Shown in pieces: positions 43,004 through 54,461 of a stretch of 64,000 bases of DNA. The translations under genes were made by a program, and so were the position numbers. The notes under the pieces are model-generated. The model made no database searches and was not told the origin of the DNA. It saw only the letters and a program-made list of their open reading frames with translations. How positions within the stretch are numbered: the first letter of the stretch is position 1; each line of letters starts with the position of its first letter. The stretch comes from G965276765 sp965276765 (GTDB lineage: Bacteria > Actinomycetota > Acidimicrobiia > Acidimicrobiales > Palsa-688): contig OZ255627.1 in assembly GCA_965276765.1 (NCBI GenBank), positions 2,666,001-2,730,000 on the forward strand, written 5' to 3'.

Positions 43004-43573
43004 TCAGCCAGCGGATGTCGTCCCGAGCTGGCTGGTGGCAGCGAGGGAGCGCCTCCAGCTCTCCGTGTCGCGCGGGGAGCGAAACAGGACGGTCGCCTGC
43101 ATGGTCGGGTCGGATGCCCACGCCCGCATCTGGGACCGCTTGCTGGCGAAGGAGTGGAAGTGCCACCACAGGATGGAATTCTGGGCCAGGATCCCGTGCC
43201 AGGTCTCCACATTCCCGTTGCAGATCGGCCGCTTGTCCGCGGCTCGGGCCACCGAGCGGCGTACCAGTCGGGCCAGCGACACGCTACGGGAGTAGTCGAG
43301 GCCGACGAGCAACTCGGCTCGTGTCAAGGGGATGTCGAGCCACTGCCCGTAGGCGGTGTCGAGGATCCAGCGGTCACCGTCACAGATGGCTTGGATCCGC
43401 CGGCGTTGCTCGTCGACGGGCACGGTCACCCAGCCCGGTTCCCATGTCAAGTCGTCAACGGAGTGCCAGGGGAGGCGGGTAACGCCGCCCAGCCTGGCGG
43501 CCAGCGTGGTCTTGCCGGACCCGGTGACGCCGTAGACGAGGATCCGTCGCGGTGCATCTTCCGCCTTGCTCAC
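43004..43573 (-). CDS. P-loop kinase-like AAA protein (topology-modulation/adenylate-kinase-like)
   Basis: A 189-residue P-loop NTPase with Walker A at 15-23 (GVTGSGKTT) right after the first strand, a substrate-like region LPWHSVDDLTWEPGWVTV, the segment WILDTAYGQW and a lid-like Arg-rich LARLVRRSVARAADKRPIC. This is the layout of the 'DNA topology modulation protein FlaR' group of adenylate-kinase-related proteins, whose real function is not settled. GTG start at 43573. Confidence 0.8.
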   Translation of the reverse strand: MSKAEDAPRRILVYGVTGSGKTTLAARLGGVTRLPWHSVDDLTWEPGWVTVPVDEQRRRIQAICDGDRWILDTAYGQWLDIPLTRAELLVGLDYSRSVSLARLVRRSVARAADKRPICNGNVETWHGILAQNSILWWHFHSFASKRSQMRAWASDPTMQATVLFRSPRDTESWRRSLAATSQLGTTSAG

Positions 43574-43668
43574 CTCTGGCAGGGTACCGAGCGACGGCAG
43601 GCGCCGCGAGGCCGCAAGCGAGTCCCCTCCTTCGGGCGGGCGGGAGGTTTCGTTGACTGGGACGAGCC

Positions 43669-43887
43669 TTGCCGCCGATCAAAGTCATCGGCCGCTACGA
43701 CCAGCTCGTCTCCGCCGGACCCGGTAACGAGGATGAACGCCTCGCCGTCCTAGAAGCCCATTGCGATGAGCTAGCAGCCAACCTCGCCCAACTCCACGAC
43801 CACCTCAAGCTGATCGACGGCTACCGGAGTCGGCTCGCTGAGGGTGACGCCGACCGTCTCAGCGCGACCGGACACACCGGCGATTAG
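43669..43887 (+). pseudogene. C-terminal fragment of a MerR-family regulator
   Basis: 72 residues starting with a TTG. The sequence RYDQLVSAGPGNEDERLAVLEAH followed by a coiled-coil (NLAQLHDHLKLIDGYRSRL; both shorter than a full domain) matches the dimerisation helix of MerR proteins. The N-terminal DNA-binding HTH is absent from all frames upstream. It is probably a remnant left by deletion. A short standalone protein cannot be fully excluded. Confidence 0.5.
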
Positions 43888-44109
43888 GACGATCCGAAGG
43901 CTCCCGCTAGCCCCACAGCCGTGGGACTCCGATCGACAAGACCCGAAGTGGCCACGGACTCGTGGCGGCAGCTTCGCCTGGGCGGAGGTCGGCAAGGGGA
44001 TCCGCTTCCACCTCCTTCTGTGCGGCTGGTTGGACGACGAGGGGACGAGGCCGATGCCGTGGCCTTCGAAGTCGATGACGATGGTACGGCGGGCGTACAC
44101 CCCACGACT

Positions 44110-44586
44110 TCAGCTGTCTTCGATGAACAGGGTCGCGTAGCGGGTCAGATACAGCGGCCATCCGGCGTCGCCGCCGACACCGTCGCCTAAGGCCTGCCAG
44201 CCCGGTCCGTGCCGGTCGATGTGGCGGTGCTCCAGTTCCACCCTGGTGCGCTGCGGAGTCTCAGCGATGAAACGGACCTCGACCTCGCTGGTCCGGTCCG
44301 GATCAGTCTCGATCTGCCACTGCGGGCTGATGTCCCAGCTGAACACGACCCGATCGGGTGGCTCGTAGGCCACGACACGCGCCCAGCGGCACTCGCTGCC
44401 GTCGACACCGCGGTCGTAGATGTGGCCGCCGACGCGTGGCTCGAAGATGGTTTCGGCGATCGGTGCACCGAGCAGGTTGTGCTCGGGCGGCTTGAAGTCG
44501 CCGAAGCGCTCCGTGAACACGGCGAACGCCCGCACGATCGGGGCGTCTACGACGGTCTGCTTTCGGATCACCGCGGCCTGGGTCAT
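44110..44586 (-). CDS. SRPBCC/AHSA1-domain protein
   Basis: A 158-residue START-like (AHSA1) protein: FTERFGDFKPPEHNLL, EPRVGGHIYDRG and VVFSWDISPQWQ, ending in ALGDGVGGDAGWPLYLTRYA. The ATG overlaps the ArsR stop (ATGA), and this ArsR-SRPBCC pair is a common arrangement in actinobacteria where the regulator controls the lipid- or ligand-binding partner. The ligand is not known. Confidence 0.88.
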   Translation of the reverse strand: MTQAAVIRKQTVVDAPIVRAFAVFTERFGDFKPPEHNLLGAPIAETIFEPRVGGHIYDRGVDGSECRWARVVAYEPPDRVVFSWDISPQWQIETDPDRTSEVEVRFIAETPQRTRVELEHRHIDRHGPGWQALGDGVGGDAGWPLYLTRYATLFIEDS

Positions 44587-44906
44587 GTGCTCTCCTCTGT
44601 TGGTCCTTCGGCGACGTCCTGATAGCCGGCAAGCGCCCGGTTCCAGAAGGTGTCGAGCTGGTCGCGCAGTGCGGCCACCCCGGCTGGGTTGAGCCGGTAG
44701 ATCCGACGGGTCCCGGCCGCCCTTTCGCTGACCAGGCCCGCCTCCTTGAGCACCTTCAGGTGCTGTGAGACCGCAGGTCGGCTAACCGGCAGTTCTCCGG
44801 CCAGCTCGACCACGGCTCGGGGTCGCTCGGCCAGGCAGGTAACGATGGCGCGTCTGGTGCGATCCGCCAGTGCGCCCAAGACGTCTACGTCACGGTAAGT
44901 GGCCAC
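44583..44906 (-). CDS. ArsR-family transcriptional regulator
   Basis: A winged-helix ArsR regulator of 107 residues: VLGALADRTRRAIVTCL, LPVSRPAVSQHLKVLKEAGLV (recognition helix), and a wing with GTRRIYRLNP. There are no Cys pairs for metal sensing, so it is probably not an arsenic sensor. GTG 44906 begins the domain. A 9-bp direct repeat (acggtaagt) occurs at 44892-44900 and 44909-44917, partly inside the first codons. It is followed without a gap by its SRPBCC partner. Confidence 0.85.
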   Translation of the reverse strand: MATYRDVDVLGALADRTRRAIVTCLAERPRAVVELAGELPVSRPAVSQHLKVLKEAGLVSERAAGTRRIYRLNPAGVAALRDQLDTFWNRALAGYQDVAEGPTEEST

Positions 44907-45651
44907 GAACGGTAAGTATGATCGAACATAAGCTCTCCCGTCAAGCACCAGAGGACGGGCAGCGACAATCGTCACCGCAGCCGACTGAGCGAGCAGGGCC
45001 ACACCGTCTACATCGGGGCGCGAGGAGAGTCGGCTGCGGTCGAGCTCGGCGCGACGGTGGCCCCGCCCGATGACGCGCCGCCGTCATTCGCCCCTCCGCC
45101 GGCCGACGCACATGCCGCCCCGGCGGGGATGGCCTCGGCGTCGGCGCGGACACCCGAGAACCCATGGCCGACGGTCGCAACGGCGAACACCAAGGCGTCG
45201 GCTTGGAGTCGTCGATCTTCGGCGTGCATGCGGCTGGCCCCATGGCGGGGTGCGTAAAGGTCGGACCCGGGAGGCTCGTCACCCGCCGGGCACCTTCCGG
45301 CAGCACGATCCCGGCCGGCATCCGCCTCGCCAGGACGCGAGCCGGCCCGAGTCTGATCGGAGCAGCCCTCGTCCCAGGGGCCGTGGGTACCGGCTGGCCG
45401 TGGATCACCGTGGTCGGCGCAGAGCTGACGACGGTCGTCGGGGGCGTGGTCGACGCCGGCCGGTCGCTCGTCTTTCCTCCTCGGGTCCCACCCGTCCAGC
45501 GTCGCGGTCACCCCGCTCGATCGCGGTCCATGTCGGTGTCCGTGAAGCGCCGCTCGTCCATGGCGGCTGGGAGGGCCGTGTCGAAGGCGTGCGCCGGCGG
45601 CCATCAGATCAGCCCTGCGGATGTGACGGAGTTTCCAACTCCTACGAGGAC
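44907..45651. other. Gene-poor stretch with a possible SDR relic
   Basis: 745 bp without a confident gene. Near 44985-45050 (+) a frame reads LSEQGHTVYIGAR, like the second strand of a short-chain dehydrogenase (RxLAEQGHTVYLGAR), but the preceding GxxxGxG loop and everything after are missing, so it is a relic at most. Several long open frames on both strands (up to 219 codons) are high-GC artefacts with no recognisable domain. Confidence 0.4.
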
Positions 45652-47214
45652 CTACACCGAAGTGAACTTTGCGCCATACTGCTCGGCGAGCTGATGCTTA
45701 ATAACTTTCCCGCCGGTGTTGCGCGGTAAGGCATCGACCACGATCACATCCCTAACTCGCTGAGCTTTCTCCAGCCGCTCGTTAGCCCATATCCGCAGCT
45801 CGTCTGGGGTCGGCCCGTTCGGATCGGACAGGACGATGAAGGCGACTGGCGTTTCTCCCCACTTTGGATGGGATACGCCGACCACGGCGCAGTCGCTCAC
45901 GCCCTCGTGGCGGATGAGGACGGGTTCGATATCGCCCGGAAACACGTTGAGGCCACCTGATTTGATCATGTCCTTCTTTCGACCGCGAATCGTGACCCAG
46001 CCGTGCTTGTCTATCGCCCCGAGGTCCCCCGTGCGGATGAAGTCAAGCCCGTCTGAGGACCTCCAGAGCAGCTCCGCGGTGGCGTCTGGGCGGTTGTGAT
46101 AGCCCGTCAGAACGTGCGAGGAACGTCCGACGAGCTCACCTTCGGTACCCCTGGGTACTTCAGCGCCATCTTCGTCGATAACCCGAATCTCGTTCTCTGG
46201 GGCGGCCCGTCCAGCCGATTCGAGGTGTTCACCCATCTCGTGTGGCTGCACGACCGTCAGGATGCCCTCCGTGAACCCCCACAGTTCGCCCAGGCGGTTC
46301 CCGGTGAGCTCGACGATTGCTCGCTTCTGCGCGGGCGGGGTGGCCGAGCCTCCCGTCATGACGAAGTCGAAGCAGCCCCAGTCGATCTCTCCAACTCCCG
46401 GATGCTGCATGATGGCGTGCAGCATCGTGGGGACCAACAAGACGGCTGTGGGTCGATAGGCATCGACCTCCCTAATAAACTTGTCGGCAGAAAACCCCGG
46501 CGAGCCGATCGTGGTCCCGCCGACGTACAAGGCAGGAAGGATCATGAGCCACGAGCCGTTCGTGTGTGGAGGCGTGGTGATCAGCACTCGAGCATCGGCA
46601 GAGAACCGCATCATCGATGCTGTGAGTGCTGCGAAATGCGCACGAGAACCGTGGGAGTGGACGATCCCCTTGGGGATCCCGGTGGTACCAGACGAGTAGA
46701 TGATGTTGATGGGATCGGACCGGTCAATCACGACGCCGGGAGGGGTTTCGGACGCTCGACTTGTCCGCTCAGAGAGTGGCTCGCCGCCGGGTAGATCTGT
46801 GTTCTCGGTGAGGACAAGCAGGTCGTGTCCGGCCGATCCGAGAGCATCGAGGACTTTCGCGGCGAGGTCAGAGAGCCCGTTACCCACAAGCAATATGTGA
46901 CCGCCGCAATCCCTGATCATGTTGGCCAGTGTGTCGGCCCGGAGCATGCTGTTCAGTGGTGTGGCCACTCCACCAGCGCGCAACAAGCCGATCGCTTGCG
47001 TCCACGTCCAGGCCGAGCTGTCGGCCAGAAGGGCAACCGGGTCACCTTTCACGAGCCCTGCTTCCACCAGTGCATTCGCCGACCTGGTGACGCCACGGTC
47101 GAAGGCGGCCCAGTCGAGATCCCCCTCATCCGATCTCCAGGCAAGGACGCCCGGTCGAGTCCGAGCGTGAATTCGTACCATCTCAGGAATGGAGATGAAG
47201 GGCACGGTGATCAT
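45652..47214 (-). CDS. Acyl-CoA synthetase (AMP-forming)
   Basis: A 520-residue ANL-superfamily ligase. The ATP/AMP motif YSSGTTGIPKG is near 172-182, TGDLGAIDKHGWVTIRGRKKDMI provides the hinge (both shorter segments cited), and the catalytic Lys503 is in NTGGKVIKH. It activates a carboxylic acid to the acyl-CoA through an acyl-adenylate. The ATG overlaps the stop of the upstream DUF35 gene (ATGA). With a thiolase-like protein and DUF35 in the same operon, the substrate is likely an alicyclic or steroid-derived acid (inference). Confidence 0.92.
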   Translation of the reverse strand: MITVPFISIPEMVRIHARTRPGVLAWRSDEGDLDWAAFDRGVTRSANALVEAGLVKGDPVALLADSSAWTWTQAIGLLRAGGVATPLNSMLRADTLANMIRDCGGHILLVGNGLSDLAAKVLDALGSAGHDLLVLTENTDLPGGEPLSERTSRASETPPGVVIDRSDPINIIYSSGTTGIPKGIVHSHGSRAHFAALTASMMRFSADARVLITTPPHTNGSWLMILPALYVGGTTIGSPGFSADKFIREVDAYRPTAVLLVPTMLHAIMQHPGVGEIDWGCFDFVMTGGSATPPAQKRAIVELTGNRLGELWGFTEGILTVVQPHEMGEHLESAGRAAPENEIRVIDEDGAEVPRGTEGELVGRSSHVLTGYHNRPDATAELLWRSSDGLDFIRTGDLGAIDKHGWVTIRGRKKDMIKSGGLNVFPGDIEPVLIRHEGVSDCAVVGVSHPKWGETPVAFIVLSDPNGPTPDELRIWANERLEKAQRVRDVIVVDALPRNTGGKVIKHQLAEQYGAKFTSV

Positions 47215-47642
47215 CTGAACTCGCTCTCCGTGTAAATGCGTGGCTCAAGTAAGGCCGGTAGGCTGGAACACGGCATGATCGGTCCGTCCTTCACGAGAGG
47301 GAGATAGACTGGCTCAACTGCCATGCCGATGACGATATCCGGCTCGTCCACGCCCAAAAGCCGCGAAACGAGACGGACGCTGGCAGCCTCGTCCAGCTCG
47401 ACGAAGGCAACAGTGAAAGGCACGTCGGCCCCCGGCTTGAAGGGATGACGGACCGTGGTGAAGGTGAACAGCCGTCCCGTCCCGCCGATCTCAGTCCACG
47501 CCCAGTGAGGTGCTCCACAATGGGGGCATCGAAACTTCGGGTACCAGTGGAACGCCCCGCACGACCCACATCGTGGCAGCACAAGGCGTCCTTCGGCGGC
47601 GGCCTCAAAATAGGGGCGCTGCTCGGCGCGGATGGTAAGCAT
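47211..47642 (-). CDS. DUF35 zinc-ribbon/OB-fold protein (thiolase partner)
   Basis: A 143-residue protein with an N-terminal helix and rubredoxin-like zinc ribbon, Cys25, Cys28, Cys39 and Cys42, followed by an OB-fold (GRLFTFTTVRHPF and PFTVAFVELDE). DUF35 proteins pair with thiolase-like enzymes such as the Ltp2 aldolase, the archaeal HMG-CoA/thiolase complex and hydratases in side-chain degradation. It lies 12 bp downstream of the thiolase gene and overlaps the ligase gene, consistent with a stable complex with the thiolase product. Confidence 0.9.
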   Translation of the reverse strand: MLTIRAEQRPYFEAAAEGRLVLPRCGSCGAFHWYPKFRCPHCGAPHWAWTEIGGTGRLFTFTTVRHPFKPGADVPFTVAFVELDEAASVRLVSRLLGVDEPDIVIGMAVEPVYLPLVKDGPIMPCSSLPALLEPRIYTESEFR

Positions 47643-47654
47643 GTCGATACCTGG

Positions 47655-48827
47655 CTACGTGGCTGCCAGCACGATGGTGGCGTGATCGTGGCCCGGCGCA
47701 AGCGCGACAGCGCCGAGTCGCGCGTTGGGAACTTGGCCGGCACCGGCGTCTCCGCGCAGCTGGCGTGTTGCTTCGGTGACGTGGGTGATACCGAGCAGGT
47801 AGGAGTGGGACAAGGATCCGCCATGTGTGTTCAGAGCGATGGGGCCGGTTCCGCCGACCGCCGTGCTCTCACGAACATACTTCCAGCCCTCCCCGTGTCC
47901 GCACAGACCTAGCTCCTCTATCTGCAGCACCGATAGCGTCGTGAAGCAGTCGTACACCTCGAGAAAGTCGAGTTCACCAGGCGCGATGCCGGCGGCGTGG
48001 AAGGCGGCTGCGCCAGACCTGGCGGCCGGATCGATCCTTGGGTAGTGGGTATTCTGGGTGAAGAAGTCCTGCTCGCTGAACCGGCTGTCTCCGTAACCCT
48101 CCCCGATGATCGTGGCTTCTCGTGGGCGTCGGGTTCTGCCGCCGAGGTCGTTTGCAGTGATGACGAAGGCAGCGGCACCGTCGGTGATAAGGCAGCAGTC
48201 GAACAGTCCGAGCGGGGAACTGATCGGCTTGGCTGAGAGGTACTCGGAGATGTCGAGGGATCTCTTCATCTGAGCGTCGGGATTCAGCAGGGCGTTTGCT
48301 CGCTGATCGACGGCGAGCTGACCGAGTGCCAGCTTTAGCTCGGATATCGGCACGGCGTGCTCGTACGCGTACCGCTGGGTCATGGCCGCCACATAGGTCG
48401 GTTGTCCGAAGAAGCCATAGGGCTCCTCGTAGATGCCCTTCATGGGGTAACGATCATGGAAGCCGTATGGCCCACCGGGCGCTGAGCCCCAATCGACACC
48501 GAAGTAAACGAGAACTGCGCTCGACAGCCCGGACCTGATCCGCTCGGCTGCCACCTTGGTCGCATAACTTATGCCTGTTCCTCCGAGCGAGTACATGCCC
48601 GTGGCCTGTACATTCTCAAGTCCGTTGACGAGACTCTCGAGGGAGTCAATGCCGAGCAGACTCGGCATGACCTCACCGTCGGTAAAGATCGTGTCAATAT
48701 CGCCCGGGCGCAGTCCGGCGTCCGCGATCGCGGCTTCGACGGCGCCAACCTGCAGCTCGGCAAAAGGACGCTCCGAACGGCGAGCGAACGTGCTCTCGCC
48801 GATACCGGCGATGATGGCGTCTGGCAT
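47655..48827 (-). CDS. Thiolase-like protein without nucleophilic Cys (Ltp2-like aldolase candidate)
   Basis: A 390-residue thiolase-fold protein of the lipid-transfer/SCP-x type. The usual CxS nucleophile region reads TGMYSLGGTG (76-85) with no Cys, so it cannot work as a normal thiolase. Two tyrosines (EVYDCF, Tyr292; SLSHSYLLG, Tyr343) fall where the steroid retro-aldolase Ltp2 has its catalytic Tyr294 and Tyr344. HGGS (335-338) is retained. It would therefore release a propionyl-CoA- or acetyl-CoA-sized unit by C-C cleavage (inference). ATG 48827. First gene of the operon. Confidence 0.85.
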   Translation of the reverse strand: MPDAIIAGIGESTFARRSERPFAELQVGAVEAAIADAGLRPGDIDTIFTDGEVMPSLLGIDSLESLVNGLENVQATGMYSLGGTGISYATKVAAERIRSGLSSAVLVYFGVDWGSAPGGPYGFHDRYPMKGIYEEPYGFFGQPTYVAAMTQRYAYEHAVPISELKLALGQLAVDQRANALLNPDAQMKRSLDISEYLSAKPISSPLGLFDCCLITDGAAAFVITANDLGGRTRRPREATIIGEGYGDSRFSEQDFFTQNTHYPRIDPAARSGAAAFHAAGIAPGELDFLEVYDCFTTLSVLQIEELGLCGHGEGWKYVRESTAVGGTGPIALNTHGGSLSHSYLLGITHVTEATRQLRGDAGAGQVPNARLGAVALAPGHDHATIVLAAT

Positions 48828-49146
48828 TCTCAGAGTCTGCCAGCGAGAAAAGCGCCTCGACAGTCGTCTACGCCGGGGCTCTTTGGGGCAACCATCAACA
48901 TTATCCTTCCCACGAAGCCACCACGGCTCCTACGCCCAAGATACACACGGGGGTGGTTCGAGCGAGGTACGGCTCTCTGGAGTTGTTCCATGTGTTTCCA
49001 ATGTGTTCCAATTATTGCCGTACGGTGGGCTTATGTCAACGGCTTGGCCCGCTGGTAGCCCCAGAATCCAGCTATGGTCACCTGCGGTGGTTCTTGGGAC
49101 GATCGTTCGATTACCACTGCCGGTCATTGCGGTGGAGCCGTCGCCT
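48828..49146. other. Intergenic region, no gene seen
   Basis: 319 bp between the thiolase start and the end of the frameshifted HTH gene. It probably holds the acyl-CoA operon promoter. No repeats or operators were recognised. Confidence 0.4.
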
Positions 49147-49681
49147 TTACCAGGTCGCCGGGTAGATGTAGTCGGCGGCCGGTCGGCCGATCCACTGCGA
49201 TTCGCATGGCCAGGTCCATGCCGGTGGCGTACTTCGCGGTGCGCAAACCGGTGAGTTGGTTGGGGCTGCAGCCCAGGATTGAGGCGAGGGCGGGCCAGGT
49301 GAGCCCGTCCTCTCGTCGTTTCTCGTCCATCGTGGTGTAGAGGAGCTTCAGCGCCCATCGCAGCCGACGGTCCTGGCCGGTCGCGGGGAGGGCGAAGCGC
49401 TCGTCGTCACTGGTCGCACCCTTGAGGAAGCTCTCCGGGGTTCGCCCGAGCCAGCGAAGCATGAAGAGGGCGTGTTGGCACGAGGTTCTCGGGTTCTTGG
49501 TCATGTTCGTCAGGGTGGACGGGCTGATCGGATGGTTCCTGCGACGGTCGTTGAGGTCGGAGGACAGCTCCCAAAGCTGGTCGGCGACTCTCTTCCAGCT
49601 CATACCCAACTCGGTTCGCTTGTCGTCGAGGGCTGCATAGAGGGCCCCGATGTCGAAGGGTCGGATCGATTGGTCCGTCAT
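49147..49681 (-). pseudogene. Two-repeat XRE-like HTH protein with a 3' frameshift
   Basis: Residues ~10-150 contain two related helical repeats, LYAALDDKRTELGMSWKRVA and LYTTMDEKRREDGLTWPALA, each followed by an HTH-like segment, so this is a DNA-binding regulator with a duplicated XRE-like fold. As read, the tail after MRIAV is Arg/Pro-rich; shifting frame by one base near 49200 gives WIGRPAADYIYPATW and a stop at 49147, the kind of ending the first repeat suggests (WLGRTPESF). A one-base indel, real or a sequencing error, is therefore likely. ATG 49681. Confidence 0.6.
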
Positions 49682-49924
49682 CGTCTCATTCTCGTCGACA
49701 TCGACCGCCTGAACCCAGGGCCTCTGTGGGACGCCGGGGGTCGGAAAGCAGGGGGAGGGGAGAGCGGCTGCGAGACTCCTCGCCTACCGCGCCGTACGCC
49801 TATGTGATGACTCGGCGTATCGGACGCGCGATGGCGGAGATGCCGTCGTGCGTGGCGAACAGGTGGCCAGACCGATCAGGAATCGAGAAGCGCGGGTCAC
49901 GGAGCCGCACCTAGCGTGACCGTC

Positions 49925-50110
49925 ATGGGCATCACGATTCACTGGACCTTCCTCTCGTACGACGACCCGGAGGCCTCTCTGGCTTTCTATCGCGACACGA
50001 TCGGCTGCGAGGTCCGCACCGACGTCGGAGACTGCGGGATGCGCTAGATCACGGTCGGCGCCGCCCAGCAGCCCGGGACATCGATGTTCGGGCCTCCCGT
50101 TCGTCTTTAG
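49925..50110 (+). pseudogene. VOC/glyoxalase-family gene, N-terminal part with amber stop
   Basis: The frame starts MGITIHWTFLSYDDPEASLAF-type (20 residues cited at most), a typical N-terminus of a small VOC protein, and ends at residue 40 with TAG at 50045-50047. Translation through the stop continues ITVGAAQQPGTSM, the expected next strand, where Trp normally stands at the stop. A second in-frame stop follows at 50108. The second half of the domain is missing, so it is a broken gene. Confidence 0.65.
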
Positions 50111-50154
50111 GCTCGACAAGACACACCGGGTCGATATGACCCACGACTTCAGGA

Positions 50155-50382
50155 GTGACCATGAGCGGCTCTTCCACCAGGCTGGTACCGGCCCGTGGAC
50201 CGCAGGGCATGACCTCACCGGTGGCCGACTGGCACGTACCGGACATCGAGGCGAAGCTGGCGGAGGTGAGCGCCGCGGGTGCCACCGTGAAGGAGCCGGC
50301 GCACGACATCGGTGGCGGCCGCCTGGTGGCCACCGTTACCGACCCGGATGGCAACGTCCTCGGCCTGCTTCAGAACCGATGA
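50155..50382 (+). pseudogene. C-terminal half of a VOC-family gene
   Basis: 75 residues in which the C-terminal part is the second half of a VOC fold: WHVPDIEAKLAEVSAAGATV and a final DPDGNVLGLLQNR with the usual metal-side strand. The first ~50 residues of the domain are absent, so it is a fragment. Its sequence style differs from the VOC remnant just upstream, so the two probably derive from different genes. Confidence 0.6.
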
Positions 50383-50758
50383 GTGCCGACGCCTGCTCGC
50401 GCTCAGCGTCGTCGCGACACCGAGCATCGGCTCACCCCCGACATCGAGATCGATGGCGATCGAGGGTCTTCGAGATCGACGCGCCGCAGCAGCAGCGGGC
50501 TGGCCGCCTTGTATCGCTGGTTCGGCATCTGCCCGCCTCGCACCCAGGTCTGGCGCGAGTTGCCCGACCTGCCCGACCGCGAGCTGACGCGAGACGGCCG
50601 CTGGTTGGTCTGATGCCTCGGCGGGGCACGCCGCGTGGCCGGGGCAGAGAGACTCCAGGGGCCGAACCGAAGGAGAACCAGACGTGCTCTTCGAAGCTGG
50701 TCAGATCGACGCCGCCGGAGACCGCGAAGATGGGCCCCGCCGAACAGATGGAGACACG
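50383..50758. other. Intergenic region, no confident gene
   Basis: 376 bp before the UvrA-like gene. Only short, poorly supported frames. A gagac ribosome site at the 3' end serves the UvrA-like gene. Confidence 0.4.
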
Positions 50759-53146
<2,388 letters not shown>

Positions 53147-53584
53147 CGGAGGCCCTTGCTGACACAGCGAGACGAGTTCGCTCATCTGTCTCGACTCGTC
53201 CCGACCGGTAAAGGGTCGTGATTAAGAGGATCGAGTAGGCATTCAGGCTGCTCTACATACAGCCACATGGGCACGATCTCGCAGGGACCACGGCGAGCAG
53301 CACCGGCGCGACCTCGCGCGGCTGCGCTGCGCCCGCGCTCGGATCGACCCGCCCTTGATTGGATGCTGGCTGTGGTTGTCGCCGCGGTCGTGCTTGTCCT
53401 TTCGGTGGTCGTCCGGGTACCGCGTACCGCGTGGCGGTGGAGACAATCTCAGGCAGCTCTGGGTCGGTCCTGAATCGACGCCGGAAGAGCTCCGCTTGGG
53501 GAATTAGCCTGGATTCACGATCGCCAGCTGTGCCGGCGGCGGCATCGGTCGACCGCGGAGTCTCTTCGGTGTTTGGATGTGGAC
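53147..53584. other. Intergenic region with one doubtful small membrane-protein frame
   Basis: 438 bp. A 68-codon frame at 53267-53473 (+) contains a single hydrophobic helix (DWMLAVVVAAVVLVLSVVV) flanked by Arg-rich segments, as in a small single-pass protein, but lacks a ribosome site and may be chance. Nothing else is recognised. Confidence 0.35.
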
Positions 53585-54043
53585 ATGACAAGTCAGGACG
53601 GAGTTCCGGGCCTCGTAAGCGCCACTCGCGTGGTCGCGGCTGGCGCCGGGCGGATCTTTCAGCTGATTGCCGACCCGTCTCAGCAGCCGCGCTGGGACGC
53701 TAACGACAACCTGGCCGAGGCTGCAGGCGGGCAGCGAGTCCAGGCTGTCGGTGACGTGTTCACGATGACGCTGACCGGGGGCAGCGTCCGGGAGAATCAC
53801 GTCGTCGAGTTCGAGGAGGAGCGACGAATCGCCTGGCGGCCCGCAGAGCCGGGCGCGGTGCCGCCTGGGCACCTGTGGGTCTGGGAGCTCGAGCCGATCG
53901 ACTCGTCACGAACGCGCGTTACACACACTTACGACTGGACTCAGTTGACTGACGAGACCCGCTTTTCTCGTGCGCGGGCGACCACCGCCGACATGCTTCG
54001 GGGGTCGCTCGACCAGCTCGCAGCCCTCGCCGAGCACGAGTGA
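53585..54043 (+). CDS. SRPBCC/polyketide-cyclase-like protein
   Basis: A 152-residue START-like protein: AGAGRIFQLIADPSQQPRWD near the N-terminus, RENHVVEFEEERRIAWRP and THTYDWTQL near the C-terminus. These match the Polyketide_cyc2 group that binds hydrophobic ligands. ATG 53585; upstream in-frame TTG/GTG give a few extra residues. The ligand is unknown and there is no obvious partner. Confidence 0.8.
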   Translation: MTSQDGVPGLVSATRVVAAGAGRIFQLIADPSQQPRWDANDNLAEAAGGQRVQAVGDVFTMTLTGGSVRENHVVEFEEERRIAWRPAEPGAVPPGHLWVWELEPIDSSRTRVTHTYDWTQLTDETRFSRARATTADMLRGSLDQLAALAEHE

Positions 54044-54421
54044 TCCACGCCACCTTCTACCCCGTAAGGCCTGGATTGGTGTTGACGTCCTTAGCGCGGC
54101 GTGTTCGGGCATTGTCCTGCCACCGTGTACAACCTCGATGCGTTCATCGTCTTGCCGGGTGTGGGCCACAGCCGCAACTCGTCCCTCTACCATGCTGAGT
54201 TCTTGGCCCGCCCGCACTGCATAAAGCTTCGGCGTTCCCCTACCTGGTCGAGGGGGAGAGAGTCTGGATCGAGGCCCCAGACGTTGGTAACGGCGACAGC
54301 ACCCACCTCCCCCGGGTCGGCCACGGCGGCGTGATCAACGACCGGACTATAGGGGGCCGCCCGTTGCCAGCTGATGAGCATCGTGCCGTCTTGTCGACTT
54401 AATCTCTCGCCGTTCTCGACA
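54044..54421. other. Intergenic region, no gene seen
   Basis: 378 bp with only short frames on either strand and no similarity to known proteins that I can recognise. Confidence 0.4.
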
Positions 54422-54454
54422 CTACTTGACGGGTCGGCAAGTAGATGACAGTAT
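54422..54454 (+). promoter_or_regulatory. Promoter with overlapping palindrome; leaderless start
   Basis: TTGACG at 54426-54431 and CAGTAT at 54449-54454 are separated by 17 bases. Transcription would then begin about 7 bases on, at or beside the GTG at 54462, i.e. a leaderless mRNA, common in actinobacteria. A perfect 7-bp inverted repeat CTACTTG-N9-CAAGTAG (54422-54444) covers the -35 box, a good operator site for the winged-helix regulator encoded downstream. Confidence 0.55.
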
Positions 54455-54461
54455 TTGCGGT

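Noticed and set aside
44885..44920. Direct repeat acggtaagt as an ArsR operator
   Set aside because: It is a direct repeat overlapping the first codons, not a palindrome; a small local duplication is equally likely.
45008..45729. Overlapping 150-220-codon frames on both strands in the gap after arsR
   Set aside because: No motif and no consistent coding signal on either strand; only a short SDR-like relic was noted.
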